From positions 1 to 64,000 of the IMG/VR virus record IMGVR_UViG_3300025012_000045: DNA of 64,000 nt. One strand, written 5' to 3'. Position numbers and translations under genes: made by a program. The stretch is from a virus. Under the pieces are notes generated by a model, which saw only the letters and a program-made list of their open reading frames with translations, did no database searches and was not told the origin of the DNA. Shown here one piece after another: positions 23,321-33,097 of the stretch (position 1 is the first letter of the stretch; the number at the start of each line of letters is the position of its first letter).

Positions 23321-23339
23321 TAAAATAAAAAAAGACTAA

Positions 23340-23786
23340 TTATAAATTATTTTTTATGAATATACGCTTAGTGCTATTTTTTATCAATTCTCCATTTTTA
23401 AGAATTATACACATATTTCTATATTTGGACCAATCTATGCTAACCGATTTATAATCAATATTTCCTTCATTTAAACCAGATTCTTTTTCAATTAATTTAT
23501 TTAAAGAGTTAATAGTAAAAATTACATTATTTTGTTTATCTTTTTGAATTGGTATCGTCCCAGGATATATTGAATTAAAATTTATTTTATTATTAACATC
23601 ATATTCAAATATATAAGTAATTAAATATTGTTGTTTATTGGTAAGATTTTTTATAATAAATATTTTTTCTTTGGGGATAGAATATTCCTGATTTAACTTA
23701 TCAATAAAATCATTAATTTTTTCTTTATAATCATCTTCTTCTTTTATGTCTAAAAAAGAACATAATAGTAATTTTTTATCTTGCAC
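23340..23786 (-). CDS. Hypothetical protein, 148 aa
   Basis: An alpha/beta protein: KLLLCSFLDIKEEDDYKEKI at the start, then EYSIPKEKIFIIKNLTNKQQ and a C-terminal stretch YRNMCIILKNGELI. The pattern suggests a phage protein of the same operon as 23803-24438. No family recognised. Confidence 0.6.
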   Translation of the reverse strand: MQDKKLLLCSFLDIKEEDDYKEKINDFIDKLNQEYSIPKEKIFIIKNLTNKQQYLITYIFEYDVNNKINFNSIYPGTIPIQKDKQNNVIFTINSLNKLIEKESGLNEGNIDYKSVSIDWSKYRNMCIILKNGELIKNSTKRIFIKNNL

Positions 23787-23802
23787 TGCTAAACATTAAA
23801 TT

Positions 23803-24438
23803 TTATTTTGAAAAGTTATCCATCAAATATGGTAGGTATATATAATAATTATCTATTTTTTTAAAAACCTTTTCTATATTTTTATTAATTTCAGTTATAA
23901 ATAGTTGAGAATTATTTTTTATCTCATTTATTAATAAATATCTATCCCAACCTAAAAAATCAATCACATTTAGATTAATTGAAAAAATTTTATTATTTTT
24001 TTCAGTTTTACTATTTACTTTTGAAAAATATATCGTATTGTTGCTTGCAACATAGCAATTTATTTTTTTATCTTCTTTTTTAAATATATAATATAATAAT
24101 TGATCTAGAGAATTAAGCTTAATAATTAAAGGATCAATATGTTCAAATTTTATATTTTTTATAAAATCTTCTGGTAATTGATTTATAAATTTTTCAACAT
24201 CTTCATTATAATCAATTTGTTTTTCCTTTTTTGAAAATGTCCAAAATAAATTATCTTTTATTTTTTTATTTAAGATGGTAACATTTTCCTCTCCAAATAT
24301 ATTTTTAGTTAGTTTCCATCCTATTATCAGTGTTGGAAGATTATTATTTTTTTCTTCAATATTATTATAATAATTAATAATATTTTCTTTATTTATTATT
24401 TCTTGTTGGAAAATAATATTTCCAAGTTTGATATTCAT
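23803..24438 (-). CDS. Hypothetical protein, 211 aa
   Basis: Starts MNIKLGNIIFQQEIINKENI and contains TLIIGWKLTKNIFGEENV, a pattern seen in small phage proteins of unknown role. The C-terminus has a helix and aromatic strands (YYIYLPYLMDNFSK). It sits between the hub-like gene and smaller genes on the virion-side transcript. Confidence 0.6.
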   Translation of the reverse strand: MNIKLGNIIFQQEIINKENIINYYNNIEEKNNNLPTLIIGWKLTKNIFGEENVTILNKKIKDNLFWTFSKKEKQIDYNEDVEKFINQLPEDFIKNIKFEHIDPLIIKLNSLDQLLYYIFKKEDKKINCYVASNNTIYFSKVNSKTEKNNKIFSINLNVIDFLGWDRYLLINEIKNNSQLFITEINKNIEKVFKKIDNYYIYLPYLMDNFSK

Positions 24439-24513
24439 TATTTTTTGCTGGGTTTTTAATTAAAAAACTTATAATAATTATAAATATAAACTATTATTAT
24501 TAAAAGTAAATAA

Positions 24514-27500
24514 TTAAGCATTATTATAATCTATACCATCACCAATTCCATCATCACCAGTACCACTATCTATTATTTGTTGATTAAATTTATCCTTTGA
24601 AGTAGGTTTACTATCAAATGGAAAACTATATAATAATGCTAATTCTTTTTGTTTTGTTGGTACTTTTATTCCTAATTTTTTTATTTTATCTTTGTTATTA
24701 TTGCTAAAAAATTGTTCCATTTTATTGTCTTTAATTTCAAAATGATGTATTTCATCTATTCTTACTGATAATGATTCTGTTATTTTTTCTTGTCTTCCAT
24801 TTTTAAAATGTCCACCCCATTTAATTAAATCTTTATATTTTGAATCAGTAAGAACAAACTGATTTATTTTTATCATAAGATTTTTATTTTTTACTAGTTC
24901 TTTATTAGCTAATGGCCATCCCAAATCTTTGTAATTTACATCATCAGTACTAATTAATAAATCAATTGCTAATCCTGCCCCATGTTTAGAGGTTTTACTT
25001 CTACTAGGGCCACCAGCAACAACTGATTCTAAATCCCTTGTAATACCATTATTACCAAGAGTTGCAGAATTTCCTAAAAATTTTTGTAAATCTTTCATAA
25101 ATTCCAATAACTTATCTCCTGCAACACCTTTATTCATATCTATAACATAATATTTACCAACAGAACCAGATTGTACATATAATCCATTCGAATTATTAAT
25201 TTTATTAATATCAATAACACCCTTAACTGGACTTTCCCCTGTACTACTCCCTTCTCCAAAAACTGAGTCATCGCATAAATCAAATCCAATTGCTGTTGCA
25301 TAATCTGTTACAATTGGTAATCTGTTTGTTGCAATTCTAACACCCTTGAATTTTGTTATCATATGATTTGGAACAATACTATGATTTACTTGAATTATCA
25401 TATATGCGCCATGAAACATTGGTATATTTTCAAGATTAAAATATTGTGTCGGTTGAATCATTACATTTCCCAACATTTCAACTTCACATGAATAGCTTCT
25501 TTGTTCATATGTGTTAAATAAATTTTGACCTTGAAGTTGAGTTTTAGCATCAACATCGCTTGAACCTAATTGTGAAATATTATCTAATATTTTAATAGAT
25601 TCTATGGTTTCTTTAAATTCTGCCTGGTCAAGAGCAATATCTTTAAACATACTTTGATTTGGATCACCATATTTAACACTAAACGCATTAACTTGAAGAC
25701 CAGAGTTAGGGTCCTTTTGATCTTCTCTGAAATCATCTGGTAATGTCGTATCTTTAAAATTAAAACCACTATCTTTATACAAATCATCAGATTCATTTAA
25801 TTTTAAATCTAAAAAAGATGATGTACTATCAATATAGACACATAAAAACATCGGTGCTTGTTTAATATCTCCTATTATATTTGTATTAATTCCAAATATA
25901 CTTTGTATGTCCCAATTACCGGAATCAAACAACATAAAATTTTGTAATGGAAAAAATTGAAAACCATTGTTTACTAATAATAACTCTATAAGTGTTAATA
26001 AACTCATACTAGCGTTATCATTAATGTTTTCAATTTTATTAAAATTAATAATCATACTTTCATTATTATTTTCAGTTCCAGTATTAAATTTTCCAGATTC
26101 TGGCTTCACTCCAACATCTCTCATTACTCTATCAACAAATCTAAATCTGGATATCAATTTATCATCTGATAAATTTGATTTTTTTGTTCTTCTGCCAAAA
26201 GGAGCGAAATCACCAGACAACCACCTATCATATATTGATTTGAATGATAAATAAAGTGATAGTTTAGCTTTATTGTCATTTAATCTTGATAATATATCTT
26301 TTTTTGTTTTTTCAAGTTCCTCTATTTTTGTTTTAGAATTATCTTTAACGTATTGTAATGCAGATTTTATAATTAATTTAAGTAATTTTTTATCAGTATC
26401 AAATTTATTTTTGTTTAATAATAATTGGCCATTATCATCAAAAAAATATTTATTCTCTATTTCTTTCCTAGTAGTAAATGCTAGTGGAGTTCCAATAAAA
26501 ACATATCTTTGTTCATAAATATTGTCCCATATATCTGTTCCTTCTTTAATTTTCCCCCACTCTTCAAAATCATCTAATGTTAAATCTTCATTTTTTTTAT
26601 CATCTGGTTCCGTTATAAAAAATTCTGGATCTAATTCCCAAATAGAATTATTTGGATCTAATATAATTTTATTTCTAACCAGATCCTCAAAATTATTTTT
26701 AAAATCTATAAATTGGTCTCTAAACACTTTTTTTGTTATTTCTGGTAAATCCTTTAATTCATTTTCTTTTATGTTTAAATGTTTAAAAAATATATTTCTA
26801 TCAATATTAAAATCATTTAATAACGTAGAAACTGGATCATTATCTATAATTGAAATAATCCAACCCCAACCAGCACAAACAATAAACGGAATTTCCATTA
26901 TACCTGGTAAAGTTTTATATTTATCTGTAATTTTAAATGAGTTTGTATTTTTATTCAAGAATAATGTATTGGTTCTGGAGCCAGCAAAAAACTTATCCGT
27001 AATTTCTGCTCTTATTTTTTCATCAACTGTTACAGACCCGGTAGCTCTTGTGCCTAGTACAGTACCACCATAACTATAAAATAAAAATGTTTCAGCATTT
27101 TGTAAAATTTTATGTAAAAAAATAGAATAAAAATTTATTCTACCTTGTTTTAATAATTCTTTTGTATCGCTAATATTTAATTTTTTATTGACTTTATCTT
27201 CTACTGATAATATTGATGGAAGTCCAAAAGATTTAATTGATTTTTCTTTAGTAAAAAAATCACTTTCTCCTTCTTCATCTTTTCTTCTCATATCTGGGAA
27301 ATAAAATTCATTTCTCTCTGTTACTTGAATATTTCCTTTGCTAAAAAAATCAAAAATACCCTCAAGCCAATCTGAAATGTTTAATATTTTAATAAATTCA
27401 TTGGTTGGTTCTTCTGGAGTTCTATTAAGTCCATTTTTAATTTCAATTACAGATTTTGTTAATCCAGAAATTGAAAATAAATAATTACCCCCATGTCTAA

Positions 27501-29415
27501 AATTTATTTCTTGTATATTAATATCATTTAATATATCAAAAGCGGTATCATCAAAACCTAAAGTAATATCTTGATCTACTTCATCTTCTTTAAGTATTTT
27601 ATCAATATCATCTAAATTTAAACCTTTAAAATATCCTAATATTTTTTCATCTCTAATTCTATCAATAATATTTCTTCCTTCTAATTTACCATAAGATTCT
27701 ATTTGATTTTCAGTCATAAACATTTGATCTATAAATCCTTGAAATATAATAGTTCTTTTTACTAATGCCCCCAATATATCAGATATTTGTGTTACATCAT
27801 AATCTGTTGATATCGTTAAATCTTCAAATGGTCCCAGAGGAAACCATATTTGTTTTCCCGCCTCATCTTTAGATTCATCAATAAATGTTTGAGTCAAATC
27901 CAGTTGTGCAATATCAATTGAAGATTCAATAAATGTTTCAACAAAATCTATTTCTGGCATCTCATCTCTTGAAAATAACTCACCCGGATAAACTTTAGTA
28001 GTTTTATTTCCAGTACTTTTTATTACTTCTGGCCATGCAAATCTTATATTACTTTTATCTGATATTTTAGTATCTTTTGCATTTCTTTCAAGCTTTGGAT
28101 TTTTTAATAATTTACCCTCGTCATTTTGTGCTCTTTCTGAATATTGTATTAATAAATCAATAAAAATATCAGTATTATCACAAATTATTTTAAAAATATT
28201 ATATATTGAAGGTAAAAATCCAAGAGTTTTTCCTAATTTTCCTTTTATTTCATTTTGAACATTTCTACATTTTTTATTTCTTAAATTCCTATATTTAGTT
28301 AATTCTCCCATAATAGAATTAATTCTTTTTTTAACATTTATAAATGCAATCCAATATGAAGATTTTCTTTCTGACAATTCGAGAAGAGTCCCAGACTTAG
28401 CATTAATAGTTATATTTTTAGATATATCTTCTCCAATTATAAAACTCAATTCTTTTTTAAGTTTAGAACCAAATTCTGGAATATTTTTAGTTTCACCAGT
28501 CGATAAAAAATCTGTTGTTAATTTATATATACCAGAGGAATCATCAAACCCTACATCAGTTATTGTTATTTTAGTTTTTTCAATATTAAAACTTTGTTCT
28601 TCAAATAAATTTTTTAAATTTTTTAATGTATTTAATTCTCTATTCAATTTATCTATTTTATCTTTATGTTCAATAAGACTTTTATAATCGGGGCTTTCTT
28701 GTTTTATTTTTTGTACTTCTTTATTTAATGATTTTGAAGCAATAATTAACTCGTAAATAGTATCTATATTATTACTATCCTGGGGATTAGGAACATCTTT
28801 TATTGTTTTAGATCTCCTTGCCATAAAGGGGGCAGCCTTAATATACGCAACAGGAATATCAGCAAGTGGTGCAAATGTAACAGCAATAAATTCAGCAGTT
28901 ATTTCAAAATTACCTGATTTACTATTGAATTTTGTATTTTGTTTTAATAAATGTAATAAATAAGTTAAACTTTTCCCAAAATAACCTTTAATGGTTAATT
29001 CAAATTCTGGTGGTGGGAATTGAAATAATACTGCATATTTTGAATTTGCTCCAACATTAAATAAACTTGACCCTCTTATATCAACAAAACTAATTGTTAC
29101 TTTTGGTATATAACTTGTATTAACATCAATATTTATACTTGTAATTCCAAAACCCTCTGGTTCATTACCTGATGTATGTGGGCCACTTATTTCTGACCAG
29201 TTCGTTGTAAATGCTTTTGTTTTTTCATCAAAACCTAAAAAATTAACTTCAACCCCTTCAACCCCTTTTCTACTTTCTATTGTAAGACCACCACCTTCTT
29301 TATCTTCAATAATACTTCTTCCTCTTGTTTTAACTCTAAGATTTACATAAATATTGGTTTCTTCCATCTTAGGAATACCACCATCAAATGCTTTTAATGG
29401 ATCAATTAATGCCAT
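24514..29415 (-). CDS. Giant baseplate hub-like protein with M15 peptidase domain
   Basis: 1633 residues. The N-terminal region (VEVNFLGFDEK, INIDVNTSYIPKVTISFVDI, FELTIKGYFGKSLTYLLHLL) is like large baseplate/hub proteins of big myoviruses. Residues about 1480-1580 carry a peptidase M15 (VanY-like) signature: SKTSKHGAGLAIDLLIS (SxHxxGxAxD zinc and active-site residues) and, later, EIHHFEI with the last zinc His. The domain would cut peptidoglycan stem peptides, so the protein combines a tail-tip structure with local cell-wall digestion, like T4 gp5. A late motif lies just upstream. Confidence 0.8.
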   Translation of the reverse strand: MALIDPLKAFDGGIPKMEETNIYVNLRVKTRGRSIIEDKEGGGLTIESRKGVEGVEVNFLGFDEKTKAFTTNWSEISGPHTSGNEPEGFGITSINIDVNTSYIPKVTISFVDIRGSSLFNVGANSKYAVLFQFPPPEFELTIKGYFGKSLTYLLHLLKQNTKFNSKSGNFEITAEFIAVTFAPLADIPVAYIKAAPFMARRSKTIKDVPNPQDSNNIDTIYELIIASKSLNKEVQKIKQESPDYKSLIEHKDKIDKLNRELNTLKNLKNLFEEQSFNIEKTKITITDVGFDDSSGIYKLTTDFLSTGETKNIPEFGSKLKKELSFIIGEDISKNITINAKSGTLLELSERKSSYWIAFINVKKRINSIMGELTKYRNLRNKKCRNVQNEIKGKLGKTLGFLPSIYNIFKIICDNTDIFIDLLIQYSERAQNDEGKLLKNPKLERNAKDTKISDKSNIRFAWPEVIKSTGNKTTKVYPGELFSRDEMPEIDFVETFIESSIDIAQLDLTQTFIDESKDEAGKQIWFPLGPFEDLTISTDYDVTQISDILGALVKRTIIFQGFIDQMFMTENQIESYGKLEGRNIIDRIRDEKILGYFKGLNLDDIDKILKEDEVDQDITLGFDDTAFDILNDINIQEINFRHGGNYLFSISGLTKSVIEIKNGLNRTPEEPTNEFIKILNISDWLEGIFDFFSKGNIQVTERNEFYFPDMRRKDEEGESDFFTKEKSIKSFGLPSILSVEDKVNKKLNISDTKELLKQGRINFYSIFLHKILQNAETFLFYSYGGTVLGTRATGSVTVDEKIRAEITDKFFAGSRTNTLFLNKNTNSFKITDKYKTLPGIMEIPFIVCAGWGWIISIIDNDPVSTLLNDFNIDRNIFFKHLNIKENELKDLPEITKKVFRDQFIDFKNNFEDLVRNKIILDPNNSIWELDPEFFITEPDDKKNEDLTLDDFEEWGKIKEGTDIWDNIYEQRYVFIGTPLAFTTRKEIENKYFFDDNGQLLLNKNKFDTDKKLLKLIIKSALQYVKDNSKTKIEELEKTKKDILSRLNDNKAKLSLYLSFKSIYDRWLSGDFAPFGRRTKKSNLSDDKLISRFRFVDRVMRDVGVKPESGKFNTGTENNNESMIINFNKIENINDNASMSLLTLIELLLVNNGFQFFPLQNFMLFDSGNWDIQSIFGINTNIIGDIKQAPMFLCVYIDSTSSFLDLKLNESDDLYKDSGFNFKDTTLPDDFREDQKDPNSGLQVNAFSVKYGDPNQSMFKDIALDQAEFKETIESIKILDNISQLGSSDVDAKTQLQGQNLFNTYEQRSYSCEVEMLGNVMIQPTQYFNLENIPMFHGAYMIIQVNHSIVPNHMITKFKGVRIATNRLPIVTDYATAIGFDLCDDSVFGEGSSTGESPVKGVIDINKINNSNGLYVQSGSVGKYYVIDMNKGVAGDKLLEFMKDLQKFLGNSATLGNNGITRDLESVVAGGPSRSKTSKHGAGLAIDLLISTDDVNYKDLGWPLANKELVKNKNLMIKINQFVLTDSKYKDLIKWGGHFKNGRQEKITESLSVRIDEIHHFEIKDNKMEQFFSNNNKDKIKKLGIKVPTKQKELALLYSFPFDSKPTSKDKFNQQIIDSGTGDDGIGDGIDYNNA

Positions 29416-29427
29416 TGAAAATATATT

Positions 29428-29445
29428 TTTTTATATAAATATTTG
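29428..29445 (-). promoter_or_regulatory. Candidate late promoter motif for the hub-like gene
   Basis: Minus strand AAATATTTATATAAAAAA, with the ATG (29415) about 13 bases downstream. Confidence 0.5.
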
Positions 29446-29471
29446 AGAATGATTTTTAATAAAAAACAATA

Positions 29472-29780
29472 TTATAACTTTAAATAATTATTTAATACTT
29501 GATGATATTGTTCAATTGTTTGTTTAAAAGGAAATGGAATTCGTATAATAGTACCATCTGGAATATCTCCATCCAGTGACCATTGAGGATTTGCAAGTAA
29601 AATTAGAAATCCATGTGTGGATGTTCCATAATATTTTTGACTTAATTTATCCATTCTACTAAAACCTAATCTCCAAACTTCTTTTTTATCTGATAGTTTT
29701 CCTGGAATTGGAATAAACGGTACATTTTTAACCTGTCCGTTTTCTCTCAAAAGTTGATATCTGTCATAATATTCTGCCAT
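29472..29780 (-). CDS. LysM-like baseplate wedge protein, gp53-type
   Basis: 102 residues. After YYDRYQLLRENGQVKNVPFI comes a LysM-like segment: GFSRMDKLSQKYYGTSTHGF, LILLANPQWSLDGDIPDGTI, IRIPFPF. T4 gp53 and tail-protein X families share this layout (A-x-xYG, W-LI-ANP, IP-G--L-IP). It probably joins the baseplate; it lies immediately upstream of the hub-like gene. Confidence 0.7.
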   Translation of the reverse strand: MAEYYDRYQLLRENGQVKNVPFIPIPGKLSDKKEVWRLGFSRMDKLSQKYYGTSTHGFLILLANPQWSLDGDIPDGTIIRIPFPFKQTIEQYHQVLNNYLKL

Positions 29781-29782
29781 AA

Positions 29783-30076
29783 TTAATTATTTTTATATTT
29801 ATCATATAACAATTCATGAGTAACAATTAATGTTAAATCACCAATTGTTTTTAATAGTTCTAAATCTTCATCCCAAATATTAATATCCAAATCGCTCTCA
29901 ACTTCACATAAATAAGCCAAAATTTCTCCGAATTCATCACCTTCTAATTTATCTGATTTTTTAAATTTTTTATTTTTACTTATAAAATATTTTTTTAAAT
30001 ATTCATAACACTCATCATAAGTTAAATTATCTATTTTTTTTAATTCCGATAAAATTTTATTTAATTGATCTATCAT
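29783..30076 (-). CDS. ACP-like small helical protein (copy 2)
   Basis: 97 residues. ESDLDINIWDEDLELLKTIG followed by DLTLIV matches the helix III-IV pattern of acyl carrier proteins, with DEF where DSL is expected, so no phosphopantetheine site. Paralogous to 2085-2363 and 32246-32533. It overlaps the TESQ/GNAT-like gene by 20 bases, the same arrangement as in the other copies. Confidence 0.6.
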   Translation of the reverse strand: MIDQLNKILSELKKIDNLTYDECYEYLKKYFISKNKKFKKSDKLEGDEFGEILAYLCEVESDLDINIWDEDLELLKTIGDLTLIVTHELLYDKYKNN

Positions 30077-30629
30077 AATCTTCTTTTTTAATCATAAAAC
30101 TTATATTACCCACTAACCTATCTTTTTCATTAAAAAGATAAAAATCATAAAAATGTTTATTAATTATATATTTATATACTTCAATTTTTTTTTCTCCTTC
30201 TGATATAAAATAAATAATTCTTACATCATATTTATCAATATATTTTTTTAAATAATGAAAAACAACTCTAAATATTAAAAATTGTTCATGTTCATTTGTT
30301 ATTATTCTGGCATCAATTTTACCATCTTTATAAATTCCAAATCTTACTTTATATACTGGTTTATTCCCATTATATTGTTGTATTGTTTTTATTGTTGTTT
30401 CTCCAAGTTTACTATCAAAATTATCAATAATTGCCTCTAAAACATAATTATTCATATTTGTAGAAAATGTTATAACTATTTCTTTTCCATTATCCTTTAA
30501 TATTTTTACATTTTTTATATCATTTTCTGAAACATTAAGATCAGAAAATATTTCTGATAATATTATATTTTCATCAATAATATTCTCTATTAATCTTTTA
30601 AATTGATTTTCTGTTAATTTTATTTTCAT
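30057..30629 (-). CDS. TESQ/GNAT-like virion-associated protein (copy 2)
   Basis: 190 residues starting KIKLTENQFKRLIENIIDEN. The central parts IIDNFDSKLGETTIKTIQQY and IIYFISEGEKKIEVYKYIIN align closely with copies 1 and 3. The probable N-terminal targeting peptide ends in IIDE. It is followed by an overlapping ACP-like gene and preceded by a metalloprotease gene with 1 base between. Confidence 0.75.
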   Translation of the reverse strand: MKIKLTENQFKRLIENIIDENIILSEIFSDLNVSENDIKNVKILKDNGKEIVITFSTNMNNYVLEAIIDNFDSKLGETTIKTIQQYNGNKPVYKVRFGIYKDGKIDARIITNEHEQFLIFRVVFHYLKKYIDKYDVRIIYFISEGEKKIEVYKYIINKHFYDFYLFNEKDRLVGNISFMIKKEDYDRSIK

Positions 30630-30646
30630 TTTATATAAATAGATTG
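30629..30646 (-). promoter_or_regulatory. Candidate late motif abutting the start codon
   Basis: Minus strand AATCTATTTATATAAAAT runs straight into the ATG at 30629; a transcript starting here would be leaderless. Confidence 0.4.
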
Positions 30647-31527
30647 TATAATCTAAATAATTTTCTTTTTAATTTTTCTCCTTGTTTATTAATAAATAGT
30701 TGATATTTTTTCATTAATGAATTAACTTGGTCTGGTGTTAACAACATAACATTTCTATCTGATTTTAGGTATTTATTTATGTTTTCTTTTTGTTTTGAAA
30801 TTAGTTTATTAAATAATGTAAAATAAACTATTTTTTCATATTCATCTATCCCTTTTAATCTATTATTAAAATCTTTAAAAATATTATAATTAATCATTTT
30901 CCATGACAATCCATATCCATTTGTATTTTTAATATTTATAGTAAACCAATTTCTCATAGTTTCATCATTTTTTAACATTTTTCTTTTAAATCCTTTTTCT
31001 CCAAGCTTATGTTTTAGTATACTATAAGTTCCTGCCACTGTTGCATTAATTTCTGATTCTTTTGATCTATCCATTAAATCTTTAAAATAATCAATTATAT
31101 TTTCATTTCTTTTAACAACTTTTTTTGATATATCTGATGCAATTAAATAATCTATCATTTTTTCTGACCTTTCTTTTCCAAGAACAAAAAATTGTAAGGC
31201 ATGATTCATTTCATGATAAACATCTTCTTTAATATCTCCATTTATAATTGTAAAATATAAAACAGCCCCTTGATTTGTTGTTTGAGATTTTTTAATATCA
31301 AAATAACTTACATTTTCTTTATTTGTATAATTAACTATAATTTTATCTATTTTAACCTTATTTAATTTGGGTAATTGGTTTTCAGTAAAAGTATATATAT
31401 CATAATGTTTATCTTTTATATAATTTATAATATAATCAGATAAATTATTAACATCATTATGAATCCCCAATTCTTCTTTTATTAATTGTTTTAATTCTTG
31501 TTCGGTTATTTTGATAGTTTCATTCAT
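30631..31527 (-). CDS. HExxH zinc metalloprotease with TESQ-type peptide (copy 1)
   Basis: 298 residues. N-terminus IKITEQELKQLIKEELGI is the targeting-like peptide. DVYHEMNHALQFFVLGKERS near residue 108 contains HEMNH (HExxH zinc site), and SKESEINATVAGTY, about 45 residues later, offers the third Glu ligand. The C-terminus MLLTPDQVNSLMKKYQLFIN is almost identical to the end of 58670-59608, a full paralog. Likely a packaged protease acting on host or capsid proteins. Substrate unknown. Confidence 0.75.
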   Translation of the reverse strand: MNETIKITEQELKQLIKEELGIHNDVNNLSDYIINYIKDKHYDIYTFTENQLPKLNKVKIDKIIVNYTNKENVSYFDIKKSQTTNQGAVLYFTIINGDIKEDVYHEMNHALQFFVLGKERSEKMIDYLIASDISKKVVKRNENIIDYFKDLMDRSKESEINATVAGTYSILKHKLGEKGFKRKMLKNDETMRNWFTINIKNTNGYGLSWKMINYNIFKDFNNRLKGIDEYEKIVYFTLFNKLISKQKENINKYLKSDRNVMLLTPDQVNSLMKKYQLFINKQGEKLKRKLFRLYNLFI

Positions 31528-31531
31528 TTTA

Positions 31532-32236
31532 TTATAACTTATAATTTATATTTACTTTACTATCTTTTAAATCATCCTGCAGTGGAATATTACCAGTTAA
31601 ACTATTACCACTATCCACACTAATTAATTTTCCCTCACTACTTTTCATATTATTATAATTATTATTTAATGTGGTAACAGAATTACTCATTGACGTGAAA
31701 GAAGTTCCTGTTGTAAATAAAACATATCTATCATCTATATTATCTGATTGAACTTTTAATAAGTTCCCCCAGACATCATCAAAATCCCTTTTATACTTTT
31801 TTAATCTTCTGTTATATAAACTTATAACACTTCTTTTGTCATCCAATTCTCTGGAAATAATAAAACAAGTATTTGTTTCACCAGTATTTGGTGTATTATC
31901 TGCACAATTATATGTGTCATTTATTTCTTTAAATAAATCATATACATGATTTAAATCAAATGTTCCCCATTTATTTAAATCAAATAGATCTCCTTTTAAT
32001 TTACTTACAAATGTTTTTATAGTATTATCATTGTTATATTTATTAAAAAAATTATTACTTTCAAGTTGTTGTTTAATTTTTATTATATCACTGGACCAAT
32101 TGATTAAAATATCTTTAACATTATTGAGAACTTGTTCATAATCAATTGATTTACTATCAATTAAATCACCAACAACCTGAGTATTTCTAACTGACTGTTG
32201 ATTTTGAGTTCTATGTAAATCTGAAAAAATTGACAT
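31532..32236 (-). CDS. Virion structural protein, 234 aa
   Basis: Starts MSIFSDLHRTQNQQSVRNTQ, then helical segments with a beta-rich, Ser/Thr/Asn-rich C-terminus (FTTGTSFTSMSNSVTTLNNN). It lies inside the baseplate cluster between duplicated cassettes. Probably a tail or baseplate component; the family is not recognised. Confidence 0.55.
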   Translation of the reverse strand: MSIFSDLHRTQNQQSVRNTQVVGDLIDSKSIDYEQVLNNVKDILINWSSDIIKIKQQLESNNFFNKYNNDNTIKTFVSKLKGDLFDLNKWGTFDLNHVYDLFKEINDTYNCADNTPNTGETNTCFIISRELDDKRSVISLYNRRLKKYKRDFDDVWGNLLKVQSDNIDDRYVLFTTGTSFTSMSNSVTTLNNNYNNMKSSEGKLISVDSGNSLTGNIPLQDDLKDSKVNINYKL

Positions 32237-32245
32237 TTTATATGA

Positions 32246-32533
32246 TTACCTTTTTTTATTTCTTATCAATTCATGAGTAACAATTAATGTCAAATCATTA
32301 ATTGTTTTTAATCCTTTTAAATCTTCATCCCAAATATTAATATTTAAATCTTTCTCCAACATACAAAATAACCATAAAATACCATATCCGTCTCCATCTT
32401 TTAATTTATTTGATTTTTTAAAATTCATAATTTCTGACATTATTTCTTTTAAAATATCATAACATTTATTATATGTTAAATTATCTATTTTTTTTAATTT
32501 TAATATTTTATTTTTTATTTGTTGATCTGTCAT
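32246..32533 (-). CDS. ACP-like small helical protein (copy 3)
   Basis: 95 residues. EKDLNINIWDEDLKGLKTIN followed by DLTLIV is the ACP-like helix III-IV pattern; the phosphopantetheine Ser is absent (DGYGI). The gene overlaps the TESQ/GNAT-like copy 3 by 26 bases. Confidence 0.6.
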   Translation of the reverse strand: MTDQQIKNKILKLKKIDNLTYNKCYDILKEIMSEIMNFKKSNKLKDGDGYGILWLFCMLEKDLNINIWDEDLKGLKTINDLTLIVTHELIRNKKR

Positions 32534-33071
32534 AATCTTCTTTTTTAATCATAAAACTTATATTACCTATTAATCTATCTTTTTCATTAAAAAAATAAAA
32601 ATTTTTAAAGTGTTCATTAATTATGTATTGGTACAATCTAATTTTTTGCTCTCCTTCAGATATAAAATAAATAATTCTTATATCATATTTATCAATATAT
32701 TTTTTTAAATAATTAAAAACAACTTTTAATATTAAATATATTTCATTATAATTTGTTATAGTTCTGGCATCAATTTTACCATTCTTATAAATTCCAAATC
32801 TTACTTTATAAACTGGTTTATTTTCATTATATTGTTGTATTGTTTTTATTGTTGTTTTTCCAACTTTACTATCAAAATTATCTATAACTCCTTCTAAAAC
32901 ATAATTATCTATATTCGTAGAAAAAGTTATAACTATTTCATTTTCATTATCTTTTAATATTTTTACATTTTGTATTTCGTTTTTAGAGATGTTAAGGTCA
33001 GAAAATATTTCTGATATTATTATATTTTCAATTAATCTTTTAAATTGGGATTCTGTTATTAATATTTTCAT
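32508..33071 (-). CDS. TESQ/GNAT-like virion-associated protein (copy 3)
   Basis: 187 residues; starts KILITESQFKRLIENIIISE. Nearly the same as copy 2 in VIDNFDSKVGKTTIKTIQQY and later blocks, so the duplication is recent. A TATATAAATATTATG late-like motif leads directly into its start. Same gene order as copies 1 and 2. Confidence 0.75.
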   Translation of the reverse strand: MKILITESQFKRLIENIIISEIFSDLNISKNEIQNVKILKDNENEIVITFSTNIDNYVLEGVIDNFDSKVGKTTIKTIQQYNENKPVYKVRFGIYKNGKIDARTITNYNEIYLILKVVFNYLKKYIDKYDIRIIYFISEGEQKIRLYQYIINEHFKNFYFFNEKDRLIGNISFMIKKEDYDRSTNKK

Positions 33072-33097
33072 AATATTTATATATGAATATTCTATTT

